From: Mucilaginibacter sp. PAMC 26640
Lineage (GTDB): Bacteria; Bacteroidota; Bacteroidia; Sphingobacteriales; Sphingobacteriaceae
Direction: 5' to 3'
NCBI GenBank assembly: GCA_001596135.1
Contig: CP014773.1
Span: 806,001 to 870,000, forward strand
DNA: 64,000 nucleotides
Below are positions 15,374-24,444 of the stretch, in pieces (positions within the stretch are counted from its first letter, which is position 1; each line of letters opens with the position of its first letter). Made by a program: the position numbers and the translations under genes. The notes under the pieces were generated by a model that saw only the letters and a program-made list of their open reading frames with translations, had not been told where the DNA came from and did not search any database.

Positions 15374-17191
15374 ATGAAGAAAAGAAGTATCGGTTTGATT
15401 ATCGGCCTCATGGGTTTTGCGCTTTTGGGTGTGGTAGGCATGCAATACAACTTTTTGCGCCAGTCCTATCAAATGCAGTCAGACGTTTTTAACCGGTCGG
15501 TAAATGAAGCACTTGGCAGCGTGGTCAGCAAGCTCGCTAAACAGGATGCCATCACTTTTTTAAATGCAAAAACAAATATCCGTACCCTAACGGTAAAAAA
15601 TACAGCAGGCGAAGAAACCACCAAGATAAGCATCAACGGCAATAGCTTTAAAGCCTACGATTCATTAAAAGCAAAAAAAAATCAAAGCAAGCGCGAGCGT
15701 AAATTGGCCATGCTGCGCGATAGTTTAAAGCGAATGATCCTCCATAAAAAAATGGACGATGAAGTATCCAGCCTCACCCAGCAGGGCACACTAAATTTAA
15801 GGATCCGCATTGAAGAGGTAACAGATGAGTACGGCAACGTACAAGGCCGGATGATTCCCGAAGTAATAAAAACGCCCCGCCCCGTAACATCCAGGCTTTA
15901 CAAATATGATACGATCCGTGGCACCTATATTGATCCGCAGTTTGGCCCGCAGGTAATAACCATTGCAAAGCTAAATCCTTTATGGGTACAACAGCAGCTT
16001 CGGCTGCAAAAAGCTAAGCAGTTTAGGCAGGTGAAAAAAATGCTGGAGGCTGATTCTTTGGAAAACATCAGTCGCAGTTCTGCAAAATCCAATGTGATAG
16101 CCAACCTAGCAGAAGAGTACCGAAAATCTAATGAGCCACTTGCCAAACGTTTGAATGGCTTTTGGATAGATTCTTTGCTGCGTTTCGAACTGCACAACCG
16201 TGGCATCTTTTTGCCATTCAGTTACGAAGTAAGTACCGCAAACAGCGATTCCCTGATATTTGCCAGCGCATTGGATACAGAAGGTAAGAAGCCGGAATTT
16301 ATTGAGGCCAATACTTACCAGAAAGCCATCTTTAGCAACGAAGTGATCAATGATCCCGGGCGGATCAAGATCGCCTTCCCGCAGAAGAATTCTTTTATTT
16401 TGGGTAATATGACTGCTACAATGGGTACAACCGGCGGCTTACTGTTTGTGTTGATATTTTGCTTCGGTTACACAATTTTTTCTATCCTGCAGCAAAAAAA
16501 GATCTCGGAGATGAAAATTGATTTCATCAACAACATGACCCACGAGTTTAAAACCCCAGTATCTACCATAATGATAGCCAGCGAGGCTTTAAAGGATGAT
16601 GAGATAGCGGATGATAAAACAAGGGTGGCGAGATTGGCGAATGTTATTTATGAAGAGAATCTTCGCTTGGGTAGCCATATTGAACGGGTGCTAAACATTG
16701 CCCGAATAGAAAAAAACGACTTTAAGCTGGATAAAAAACCGGTTGATGTAAATGAAATGGTAAGTATTGTACTGGATAGCATGGCACTCAAACTGCAAAA
16801 ATGCAATGCGGTAACTACCCTTAATCTTACCGAAGAGGATGCCATTATTACCGGCGACGAATTGCATTTCAGTAATGTATTGTACAACCTAATAGATAAT
16901 GCCATTAAGTACAGCAACGAGATACCTGATATTACCATCAGCACAATAAAGCGTGGCGGGTACGTTTGTATTAAAGTATCCGATAAAGGCATTGGAATGA
17001 ACCGCGACCAGCAAAGCAAAATATTTGAGCAGTTTTACCGCATACCAACAGGCAATCTGCACGATGTAAAAGGCTTCGGCCTGGGCTTGAGCTATGTAAA
17101 TACCATAGTGAAAAGGCTTGATGGCACCATTACCGTAAAAAGTGAAAAAGAAAAAGGCTCTGAATTTGAATTGAAGTTTCCTGCCGCGTAG
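15374..17191 (+). CDS. Sensor histidine kinase
   Basis: A 605-residue membrane kinase. A first membrane segment (about residues 7-26) and a second one (about 345-368) enclose a large periplasmic sensor region with no family I recognise. The HisKA box NNMTHEFKTP places the phosphorylated histidine at residue 390. The ATPase domain shows N, G1 (DKGIGM) and G2 (GFGLGLSY) boxes and ends the protein. The response regulator gene follows 112 bases downstream on the same strand and is the probable partner. A TATTTTTG site at 15359-15366 lies just before the ATG and resembles a -7 element, which would give a nearly leaderless mRNA. The signal it senses is unknown. Confidence 0.92.
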   Translation: MKKRSIGLIIGLMGFALLGVVGMQYNFLRQSYQMQSDVFNRSVNEALGSVVSKLAKQDAITFLNAKTNIRTLTVKNTAGEETTKISINGNSFKAYDSLKAKKNQSKRERKLAMLRDSLKRMILHKKMDDEVSSLTQQGTLNLRIRIEEVTDEYGNVQGRMIPEVIKTPRPVTSRLYKYDTIRGTYIDPQFGPQVITIAKLNPLWVQQQLRLQKAKQFRQVKKMLEADSLENISRSSAKSNVIANLAEEYRKSNEPLAKRLNGFWIDSLLRFELHNRGIFLPFSYEVSTANSDSLIFASALDTEGKKPEFIEANTYQKAIFSNEVINDPGRIKIAFPQKNSFILGNMTATMGTTGGLLFVLIFCFGYTIFSILQQKKISEMKIDFINNMTHEFKTPVSTIMIASEALKDDEIADDKTRVARLANVIYEENLRLGSHIERVLNIARIEKNDFKLDKKPVDVNEMVSIVLDSMALKLQKCNAVTTLNLTEEDAIITGDELHFSNVLYNLIDNAIKYSNEIPDITISTIKRGGYVCIKVSDKGIGMNRDQQSKIFEQFYRIPTGNLHDVKGFGLGLSYVNTIVKRLDGTITVKSEKEKGSEFELKFPAA

Positions 17192-17196
17192 CAGCA

Positions 17197-17293
17197 GAGT
17201 CGGGAAGACGGTAAGTCTGAAAGACGGAAAATAATCAGAGGTTCAAGTACAAAATAACTTTCCGGACTTTCGGCATTTCCGACTGCCGGACTT
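17197..17293. repeat. Imperfect inverted repeat between kinase and regulator genes
   Basis: The left arm (about 17197-17230) is built from AGTCGGGAAGACGG-like units. The right arm (about 17259-17293) is its approximate reverse complement, with units such as TTTCCGACTGCCGGACTT. The arms can fold into one long imperfect hairpin. Nothing in it is coding. It looks like a mobile or amplified intergenic repeat and may lower expression of the regulator relative to the kinase. Confidence 0.5.
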
Positions 17294-17303
17294 AACACCT
17301 ATC

Positions 17304-17999
17304 ATGAAGAAAATACTCCTTGTTGAAGATGATGCAAACCTTGGCCTGTTATTACAGGATTACCTGCAGTTAAAAGGTAAGTTCGATGTAGTACTTTGTA
17401 AAGATGGCGAAGAAGGTTTACGGGCATTTACCAAACAGGTTTATGACCTGCTGATCTTAGATGTTATGATGCCCAAAAAAGATGGTTTTACTTTAGGCAA
17501 AGAGGTTAGAAAGATCAACGCCAATGTGCCTATTATCTTTGCTACAGCTAAAGCGATGATTGAGGATAAGACACAGGCCTTTAACTTAGGCGGCGACGAC
17601 TATATTACCAAGCCCTTTCGTATTGAAGAATTATTGTTACGTATAAATGCCTTACTAAAGCGTACCGATAAGACTGACAAAAAAATAGCGGACGATAATC
17701 CTACGCAATTTAAACTCGGCAGCTACAGCTTTGATTATACCATGCAAATGGTTACCCGGGGTGATGCCCAGCAAAAGCTATCTACTAAAGAGGCCGAGTT
17801 ACTTCGCCTGCTCTGCCTTCGTAAAAACGAAGTGCTTACCCGCGAGGAAGCCCTTTTGAACATCTGGCACGATGATAATTATTTTAACGGTCGTAGTATG
17901 GATGTGTTCCTGAGCAAAATTCGCAAGTATCTTAAAGATGACTCCACCGTTGAGATCATCAATGTACATGGAAGGGGCTATAAATTATTGATCAATTGA
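17304..17999 (+). CDS. OmpR/PhoB-type response regulator
   Basis: A 231-residue two-domain transcription regulator. The receiver domain (residues 1-120) has the acidic pair EDD near 8-10, phospho-acceptor Asp53 in LILDVMMPKKDG and the conserved Lys in DYITKPF. The C-terminal winged helix (about 130-230) ends with VHGRGYKL, typical of OmpR-type DNA-binding domains. It is the likely output of the histidine kinase at 15374-17191. Target genes cannot be seen. Confidence 0.93.
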   Translation: MKKILLVEDDANLGLLLQDYLQLKGKFDVVLCKDGEEGLRAFTKQVYDLLILDVMMPKKDGFTLGKEVRKINANVPIIFATAKAMIEDKTQAFNLGGDDYITKPFRIEELLLRINALLKRTDKTDKKIADDNPTQFKLGSYSFDYTMQMVTRGDAQQKLSTKEAELLRLLCLRKNEVLTREEALLNIWHDDNYFNGRSMDVFLSKIRKYLKDDSTVEIINVHGRGYKLLIN

Positions 18000-18311
18000 T
18001 GGCAATTGAGCGTCTGCCTACCCGATTGTTTATCTAAAATTAACTCTTTATTTACTTTAGCGCGAGTTTCGTTGTTAGTTCACACAAAAAACAGCAAAAT
18101 CATGTTAAGTGTGTTTACTACACTATGCAGTTTTAAGCAATGGCTATTTGTGGAAACAGGAATTTTAAAGACCCCTATCAATTTCTTGATTAAATATCTT
18201 TTTTAATTTAAACCTATAGTGCTGTTAATCAATTAGAAATAAATTTTTCTTATATCAGCTTTCAATTTTGTTTGCAAATATTTTTGAGATGGCATGGCTA
18301 TTGCAAAAACT
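18000..18311. other. Gene-free stretch before the beta-barrel gene
   Basis: About 310 bases with high A+T near the right end. TATTTTTG at 18279-18286 fits the Bacteroidota -7 element, but no good -33 element is seen at the right distance. A 66-codon frame at 18006-18206 has no protein-like pattern and is not called. Confidence 0.5.
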
Positions 18312-18908
18312 ATGAAAACACAACAATTTATGAAAAAGATTACTTTATTATTGATTCTAGCCGCAGCATTCACATTTTCAGCGTCTGCGCAAATCCAAAA
18401 AGGCAATGTTTTGGTTGGCGGTAACTTCGCAAACATCAACTTAGGCTTGGATGACCCTCAAATTTTTAGTTTTGATGTAACTCCAAAGGCAGCATGGTTT
18501 ATTCAGGATAACATTGCATTGGGTGGTTACGTAAACTTAGGCATTCAAACAGCTAAAAGGTCTAATACAACAACCAGCTATGGTGTTGGTGCTTTAGGCC
18601 GTTACTACACAGGTCAGGATGTTGAAGTATTGCGTCACGGTCGCTTTTTTGGTGAGGCTACAGTAGGTTTAGGTGGTGTAAATGTTAGCAACGGCGGTGG
18701 CAGCACCAACGGGTTAAACTTAAGTGTAGGCCCAGGTTTTGCTTACTTCATCACTCCAAACATTGGTTTGGAAACCCTTTTAAAATATAATGGCTTAGTT
18801 GGTTTCGGTAGCCAAACTACGCAGAACAACCTAAACTTATCTTTCGGTCTTCAGATCTACCTTCCAGGTCGTAGCACTGCAAGAAAAGTACAGAGTGACA
18901 TTAGATAA
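18312..18908 (+). CDS. Outer membrane beta-barrel protein
   Basis: A protein of about 198 residues with a clean signal peptide (MKKITLLLILAAAFTFSASA). The mature part alternates short hydrophobic and glycine/asparagine-rich strands, such as GFAYFITPNIGLETLLKYNGL, and ends with 'LSFGLQIYLP', the pattern of a small eight-strand outer membrane barrel. ATG codons at 18294, 18312 and 18330 are in frame. The -7-like site ending at 18286 makes 18294 unlikely, and 18330 would start exactly at the signal peptide. It is monocistronic: a terminator follows 20 bases downstream. Function is likely structural or unknown. Confidence 0.8.
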   Translation: MKTQQFMKKITLLLILAAAFTFSASAQIQKGNVLVGGNFANINLGLDDPQIFSFDVTPKAAWFIQDNIALGGYVNLGIQTAKRSNTTTSYGVGALGRYYTGQDVEVLRHGRFFGEATVGLGGVNVSNGGGSTNGLNLSVGPGFAYFITPNIGLETLLKYNGLVGFGSQTTQNNLNLSFGLQIYLPGRSTARKVQSDIR

Positions 18909-18928
18909 TCATTAGTACAAATATTACT

Positions 18929-18966
18929 AAAAGGTTTTGCAGGCTATAGCTTGCAGGACCTTTTTT
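18929..18966 (+). terminator. Terminator after the beta-barrel gene
   Basis: AAAAGGTTTTGCA (18929-18941) pairs with TGCAGGACCTTTT (18952-18964), with two G-T pairs, a 10-base loop and a following T run. Confidence 0.75.
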
Positions 18967-19071
18967 CGTTTGGTATGCCCCGGTCACAACATCCTCAGAA
19001 TTCAGACATTCCCTATAACGATGTAACAACTTTGTTAAAGCAACAGCCCGGCATTTGCAGTTAAATTTAGA

Positions 19072-19079
19072 TAAGTTTG
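19072..19079 (+). promoter_or_regulatory. -7-like promoter element before the M28 peptidase gene
   Basis: TAAGTTTG matches the Bacteroidota TAnnTTTG element and lies 26 bases before the ATG. The nearest TTTG upstream (19054-19057) is only 14 bases away, shorter than usual, so support is moderate at best. Confidence 0.3.
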
Positions 19080-19105
19080 CTCATTACTTAATTAACTAAC
19101 TGACC

Positions 19106-20701
19106 ATGAAATTAAAACTACTCTACACATGTATTGCTTTTACGGGCATTACGGCGGCGGCTTTTGCGCAGGAGACCGTTGATCCTGCCGCGGTCGCAAA
19201 AATCCGCGAGGAAGGCCTCAACCACTCCAAAGTAATGGAAATTGCTTTTAACCTTACGGACGTATCCGGACCACGATTATCTGGCTCCCCGGGTTTAAAA
19301 CGCGCCCAGGACTGGGCCGTTAACCAGCTGAAAGAATGGGGCATGAACAATTCTAAATTAGAAGCATGGGGCAAATTTGGGAAAGGCTGGGAAGTGAAAA
19401 AGAACTATGCTGCCATCACTGTGCCATACTATCACGCTATCATTGCAGTACCCAAAGCATGGACCCCAGGCACCAACGGCCCTATAACCGGCGACGTTGT
19501 TTTAGTAAAGGCCGATAGCGTACCAGAACTGGCTAAATACAAGGGTACCCTTTCAGGCAAAATTGTAATTTTCGATACCAAACCCCTCACCGAGCGCACG
19601 TACAAGGCAGATGCCGTGCGTTATACAGATGAGGAACTTGATAAAATGGCGCAAGCCCCTGCTCCTGCCCGCGGCGGTCAGCGTGCATTTGATCCTAACT
19701 CACCAGCAATGGCAGCCAGGCGCAAAGCAATTGCAATGCGCGGCGCCATTAACACCTTTCTTCTTGATGAAAAGGTTGGCTTGATCTTAACCCAGGCGCG
19801 CGGCACAGACGGTACCTTATTCACCACCAATGGCGCTTCATATGCCGATACCGCAAAAGCAGTAGCACCAGAACTGGAAACCAGCAGTGAAGATTTTCAA
19901 CGGATCTTGCGTTTGGTAAAAGCCGGTAAAAAAGTAGCTGTTGAAGCAGATATCAAAACCGAATTCTTTACTAACGATATGCAGGGCTATGATGTAGTTG
20001 CTGAGATTCCGGGTACCGATAAAAAATTAAAGGACCAGGTAATTATGATTGGCGGCCACCTGGATTCATGGCATGCGGGTACCGGTGCAACAGATAACGC
20101 TGCAGGCAGCGCCGTAATGATGGAGGCCATGCGCATCCTTAAAACCATTGGCTTTAAGCCAAAGCGCACCATCCGCATTGCACTTTGGAGCAGCGAAGAG
20201 CAGGGATTGTTCGGGTCGCGCGGGTATGTGCTGAACCACTTTGGTGATCCGAAAACGATGCAGCTTAAACCGGAGCAGGCTAAACTCGATGCTTACTATA
20301 ACCTGGATAACGGCACAGGCAAAATCCGTGGTATCTATTTACAGGGCGATTCTGCTGCAGGACCAATCTTTAAAGAATGGCTGGCACCATTTAAAGACCT
20401 GGGCGCAACAACCGTTACCATTAGCAACACCGGCGGTACCGACCACCAGAGCTATGATGCGGTTGGTTTACCGGGCTTCCAGTTTATACAGGATGGGATG
20501 GATTACAATACCCGTACTCACCACAGTAACCAGGACACTTATGACCGGCTTGTAGAAGACGACTTGAAACAATCAGCTACCATAGTAGCATCTTTTGTTT
20601 ACAATACATCGGAGCGCAAGGAGATGATCCCGCGCAAACCCCTGCCGGTTGTAGCAGCGGCTACGCCTCCGGCGCCAGTTGCAGCACCGGCGAAGAAGTA
20701 A
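19106..20701 (+). CDS. M28 family zinc aminopeptidase, secreted
   Basis: A 531-residue exported metallopeptidase with a signal peptide (cleavage near AFA-QE, residue 22). A protease-associated (PA)-like insert spans about residues 130-290. The M28 catalytic core follows: GGHLDSW and TDNAAGSA carry the first zinc ligands, SSEEQGLFGSRGY the general-base Glu pair, and DHQSYDAVGLPGFQF and THHSNQDTYD the last ligands. It likely removes N-terminal residues from peptides in the periplasm or outside the cell. An Ala/Pro-rich tail ends the protein. Terminator at 20724-20755. Confidence 0.9.
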   Translation: MKLKLLYTCIAFTGITAAAFAQETVDPAAVAKIREEGLNHSKVMEIAFNLTDVSGPRLSGSPGLKRAQDWAVNQLKEWGMNNSKLEAWGKFGKGWEVKKNYAAITVPYYHAIIAVPKAWTPGTNGPITGDVVLVKADSVPELAKYKGTLSGKIVIFDTKPLTERTYKADAVRYTDEELDKMAQAPAPARGGQRAFDPNSPAMAARRKAIAMRGAINTFLLDEKVGLILTQARGTDGTLFTTNGASYADTAKAVAPELETSSEDFQRILRLVKAGKKVAVEADIKTEFFTNDMQGYDVVAEIPGTDKKLKDQVIMIGGHLDSWHAGTGATDNAAGSAVMMEAMRILKTIGFKPKRTIRIALWSSEEQGLFGSRGYVLNHFGDPKTMQLKPEQAKLDAYYNLDNGTGKIRGIYLQGDSAAGPIFKEWLAPFKDLGATTVTISNTGGTDHQSYDAVGLPGFQFIQDGMDYNTRTHHSNQDTYDRLVEDDLKQSATIVASFVYNTSERKEMIPRKPLPVVAAATPPAPVAAPAKK

Positions 20702-20723
20702 AAATCAGAGCACAACAAAATAA

Positions 20724-20755
20724 AAAAAGCGACCGGCAAACACCGGTCGCTTTTT
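20724..20755 (+). terminator. Terminator after the M28 peptidase gene
   Basis: AAAAAGCGACCGG (20724-20736) pairs with CCGGTCGCTTTTT (20743-20755) around a 6-base loop, a strong GC-rich stem ending in T residues. Confidence 0.88.
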
Positions 20756-20801
20756 GGTTAAAGAGGGTTTATCTACTAATCCGAACCCGCATTTTCGGCG
20801 G

Positions 20802-20830
20802 GGTGATTCACTTTGCGAAAGTGAATCACC
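20802..20830. repeat. Perfect 12-base hairpin of unknown role
   Basis: GGTGATTCACTT (20802-20813) pairs with AAGTGAATCACC (20819-20830) around a 5-base loop. No T run follows on either strand, so it is not a typical terminator. Confidence 0.6.
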
Positions 20831-21015
20831 TGAATCATGTTTACCATTGAAAATCAACGCCTTAGCGTTTTTACCGAATCGCCCTTTTTAATATACACTT
20901 TAATTTAAAATATTGACTATAAAGTACTTAACGGCTTAAAAATGCATCCATTTTTTGGGATAAAAAATACTTGAAACACTTTTTGTGAAACAGGGATCAT
21001 CCGGGATAGTCGCCA

Positions 21016-21052
21016 AAAAAAGACGCCCTGTTTACATCTGCAAACAGGGCGT
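21016..21052 (-). terminator. Terminator after dxs
   Basis: ACGCCCTGTTT (21023-21033) pairs with AAACAGGGCGT (21042-21052). On the minus strand the stem is followed by CTTTTTTT, as expected 26 bases after the dxs stop. Confidence 0.85.
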
Positions 21053-21078
21053 TATTCATTATAATACAGGCGCTATCG

Positions 21079-23016
21079 TTATGACGCTATCGTATGCTTA
21101 TTGCATTTAATATCCTGGCTTTTAACTTTAGCAGCAATAGAGGCAGCATCGTATCCGCATTCTGCCCAAAGCTCCGGCTGTTCGCCATGTTCAATGATCC
21201 TGTCAGGGATTCCTAAGCGGATCACGTTTGTTTTTTGGTATTCGTTATCGGCCATAAATTCAAGTATCGCCGTCCCCATGCCACCTTCCACACAACCATC
21301 TTCCACGGTAATTACGCAGCTGAATTTGTTGAACACTTCGTGCAGCAATGCTTCGTCCAACGGTTTTACAAAGCGCATATCATAATGAGCCGGGAAATAA
21401 CCTTCTTCGTTTAGTGCAGCGGTAGCTTTCACCACTTCGTTACCAATGGTACCGATAGATAAAATCGCAACGTCTTCCCCATCGCAAATCTTGCGGCCCT
21501 TACCAACAGGTATGGCTTTAAATGGGCGTCGCCAGTCTACCATCACACCATTACCGCGTGGGTAACGAATACTGAACGGCCCCATGTCATCTAACTGGGC
21601 CGTATACATCAGGTTACGCAGTTCCTCCTCATTCATCGGGGCAGAAACCGTCATATTAGGGATACAGCGCATATAGGCCAAATCGTACGCACCGTGGTGT
21701 GTTGGACCATCGGCACCGGCAATACCGGCACGATCAAGGCAGAAGATCACGTTCAAATTCTGTATCGCTACATCATGTATCACCTGGTCGTACGCGCGCT
21801 GCATAAAGCTGCTGTAAATATTACAAAAGGGTACCAGCCCCTGTGTAGCCAGCCCCGCAGAAAACGTAACGGCGTGCTGTTCGGCAATACCTACGTCAAA
21901 AGCGCGGTGGGGCATTGCCTTCATCATTAAATTAAGGGAGCATCCAGACGGCATCGCCGGGGTAATACCCATAATTTTAGCGTTGGCTTCTGCTAATTCT
22001 ATAATGGTATGGCCAAACACATCCTGGTATTTAGGCGGCTGTGGCTTATCATATTTTGTCTTTTTTATCTCACCGGTTATCTTGTCAAACAAGCCGGGTG
22101 CATGCCACTTGGTCTGGTCTTTCTCTGCAAGCGAATAGCCTTTGCCTTTCACCGTAATGCAATGCAGCAGTTTAGGGCCGGGAATTTCGCGCAGATCCTG
22201 CAGCAATTTTACCAGATGTTCCACATCGTGGCCGTCAACCGGTCCAAAGTAGCGGAATTTCAGTGCCTCGAAAAAGTTGCTCCGTTTAAGCAACGTACCT
22301 TTGATACTTTTTTCCAGTTTCTTGGCTATTTTAAAAGCATCGGGCCCTATGGCAGATATCTTGGTTAGTACCGTAGCAATATCGTCCCTAAACCTGTTAT
22401 AGGGCTTCGAAGTGGTAATATCGGTTAAATATTCTTTCAGCGCGCCTACGTTAGGATCTATCGACATGTTATTGTCGTTCAATATGACCAGCAGGTTGCT
22501 GTTCTCTATCCCGGCATGGTTAAGCGCTTCAAAAGCAAGTCCGGCTGTCATGGCACCGTCGCCAATTACGGCTACGTGCTGCCGGTCGGTTTCGCCTTTA
22601 TATTGCGATGCCACGGCCATACCCAATGCTGCTGAAATAGAAGTAGAAGAGTGCCCTACGCCAAACGTATCATATACGCTTTCAGATCGCTTCGGAAAAC
22701 CGCTGATACCATTGTGCACCCGGTTGGTATGAAACTGATCGCGGCGGCCGGTGAGTATTTTATGGCCGTAGGCCTGGTGCCCAACATCCCAAACCAATTG
22801 GTCGTAAGGGGTGTTCAATACATATTGCAGGGCCACAGTAAGCTCAACCGTGCCAAGGCTTGCAGCAAAATGCCCCCCGTTTACCGATACAACATCAATA
22901 ATATACTGGCGCAGCTCCTCGCAAACCTGCTTAAGTTCTTCCTCTTTAAATTGCTTTAAATCAGATGGATTAATAATCCTTTGTAACAAATCACCTGCGG
23001 GTACCTGCATGGACAT
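21079..23016 (-). CDS. dxs: 1-deoxy-D-xylulose-5-phosphate synthase
   Basis: A 645-residue thiamine-diphosphate enzyme that joins pyruvate and glyceraldehyde 3-phosphate, the first step of the MEP pathway for isoprenoids. The ThDP motif runs from GDGAMTAG to NDNNMSID. 'DVGHQAYGHKILTGR' near the N-terminus and 'GIAEQHAVTFSAGLA' in the pyrimidine domain are typical of Dxs rather than transketolase. The C-terminal domain is complete. It stands alone on the minus strand with its own terminator. Start codons at 1 and 3 are both plausible. Confidence 0.96.
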   Translation of the reverse strand: MSMQVPAGDLLQRIINPSDLKQFKEEELKQVCEELRQYIIDVVSVNGGHFAASLGTVELTVALQYVLNTPYDQLVWDVGHQAYGHKILTGRRDQFHTNRVHNGISGFPKRSESVYDTFGVGHSSTSISAALGMAVASQYKGETDRQHVAVIGDGAMTAGLAFEALNHAGIENSNLLVILNDNNMSIDPNVGALKEYLTDITTSKPYNRFRDDIATVLTKISAIGPDAFKIAKKLEKSIKGTLLKRSNFFEALKFRYFGPVDGHDVEHLVKLLQDLREIPGPKLLHCITVKGKGYSLAEKDQTKWHAPGLFDKITGEIKKTKYDKPQPPKYQDVFGHTIIELAEANAKIMGITPAMPSGCSLNLMMKAMPHRAFDVGIAEQHAVTFSAGLATQGLVPFCNIYSSFMQRAYDQVIHDVAIQNLNVIFCLDRAGIAGADGPTHHGAYDLAYMRCIPNMTVSAPMNEEELRNLMYTAQLDDMGPFSIRYPRGNGVMVDWRRPFKAIPVGKGRKICDGEDVAILSIGTIGNEVVKATAALNEEGYFPAHYDMRFVKPLDEALLHEVFNKFSCVITVEDGCVEGGMGTAILEFMADNEYQKTNVIRLGIPDRIIEHGEQPELWAECGYDAASIAAKVKSQDIKCNKHTIAS

Positions 23017-23259
23017 TCTTTAGAAGTATTTAACTTACAAAGTAAGCTATTTTATTTATAAGATTTAGAATACAGTAAAGTTAAATATTGTTTTGAAATT
23101 TATCGCAACTTCCCGTAAAATTGGTTGGTGCCGTTTTCTCATTCGCATCGGGTAGCTACTGCCTTGAAAATTTTAACCGCTATATCATGCCAATTACCCT
23201 CCAAAATAATATCTTTATTCAATTAAGCTTTTTAATGAAAATTAAATCACCAACCCGCC

Positions 23260-24429
23260 TTGTCCAATCTGCTTAACCCAACCAAACCGACAACTACAGG
23301 TGCTATAAGCCGCAAGCTGGCTGTACTGGTATTTTTAGCATCGCTACTATCTGTAAATAATGTAAAAGCAAGCTTACTGCTCTCTATAACCGGGAAGGTT
23401 GTAGATGAAAAAGGACAAAGTTTGCCGGGTGCCACGGTTTTCATTGCAGGCAGCCAATCCATCACCGCGTGTGATATCTCAGGTAACTTCCATTTAGATA
23501 ATCTGTCGCCAGGCTCCTATGTGCTTACCGCAAAAATGATGGGTTTTATTCCCACAACACAAGCAATAATCCTTAAAGACCAATCGGTTAAACTTTCTTT
23601 GAAACTTATGCCCAACGTTAACCAGCTCAAAGGTGTTACGGTGCGGGCACAATCTAACTGGGCGGACCGCTACGCCATCTTTAAAAAACATTTCCTGGGC
23701 ACTACCCCAAACGCTGCAGAATGCAAGGTCATCAATCCAAAAATACTCCATTTTCAATACGATAAAGGCACAACTGTATTATCGGCAAGCGCCGAAGATT
23801 TTTTGGTGATCGAAAACAATGCCCTTGGCTACCGCATTAAATACCTGCTCACAAATTTTGAATATAACGAAAGCAGCCAGGTGCTTAAATACGAAGGCTA
23901 CCCATCTTTTGAATTGCTAACCAGCAAGTCTGAAAAAACCAGCACCTACTGGCGCAAAAACCGGGAGGCCGCCTACAGTGGCTCCATCGCTCACTTCATT
24001 AAAGCAGTTTATGAGGGTAAACCGTATGCTTACGGTTACGAAATTTTTAAGGTCATTAACCGCCCCATGCCCGGCGAAGAGTCCGACCCGAAAAAGCCGC
24101 CGTATTTTGACAGGCGGCCGGTGGCTTTAGATTCCCTGGTGACCATGGTTGACGAGAATTTTAAAACGCTGAGGTTTAATGATTGCCTGTTTATACTAAA
24201 CACGCATGATCGCGTAGCACCGGAGCTGGCTGCCAGTGGCTACAAAATAGAAAAGCCGGAAGGATACAAACTCCCGAACGGGCAGATCTCGGTGGTAAGA
24301 TTGCTGGATACCAGTGTTACTATTGATGCAAATGGTAACTTTGCCAACCCCGGAGCCCTATTTTTTGAAGGATATATGGCATGGGAGCAAGTAGCAGAAC
24401 TGGTACCATTGGAATACAACAAAGAGTAA
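23260..24429 (+). CDS. Exported carboxypeptidase-regulatory-like domain protein
   Basis: A 389-residue protein. The frame has no useful ATG; a TTG at 23260 is the best start and is followed by a basic stretch and a hydrophobic export signal ending near VKA-SL. Residues about 43-118 form a carboxypeptidase-regulatory-like beta domain (ITGKVVDEKGQSLPGATV), which is common at the start of Bacteroidota surface proteins. The remaining ~270 residues include 'WADRYAIFKKHFLGTTPNA' and belong to a Bacteroidota group of unknown function. Here no TonB barrel follows. scpA begins 15 bases after the stop, so the genes are probably co-transcribed. Confidence 0.7.
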   Translation: MSNLLNPTKPTTTGAISRKLAVLVFLASLLSVNNVKASLLLSITGKVVDEKGQSLPGATVFIAGSQSITACDISGNFHLDNLSPGSYVLTAKMMGFIPTTQAIILKDQSVKLSLKLMPNVNQLKGVTVRAQSNWADRYAIFKKHFLGTTPNAAECKVINPKILHFQYDKGTTVLSASAEDFLVIENNALGYRIKYLLTNFEYNESSQVLKYEGYPSFELLTSKSEKTSTYWRKNREAAYSGSIAHFIKAVYEGKPYAYGYEIFKVINRPMPGEESDPKKPPYFDRRPVALDSLVTMVDENFKTLRFNDCLFILNTHDRVAPELAASGYKIEKPEGYKLPNGQISVVRLLDTSVTIDANGNFANPGALFFEGYMAWEQVAELVPLEYNKE

Positions 24430-24444
24430 GCCGGATGACACATC

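Larger units (their letters stand above)
20702..21078. other. Gene-free stretch between M28 peptidase and dxs
   Basis: This convergent gap holds two terminators, one for each gene, and a perfect 12-base hairpin at 20802-20830. No reading frame of note was seen. Confidence 0.6.

Noticed and set aside
18006..18206. A 66-codon plus-strand frame after the response regulator
   Set aside because: No signal peptide, domain or conserved pattern, and it lies in an AT-rich leader region with a promoter-like element downstream.
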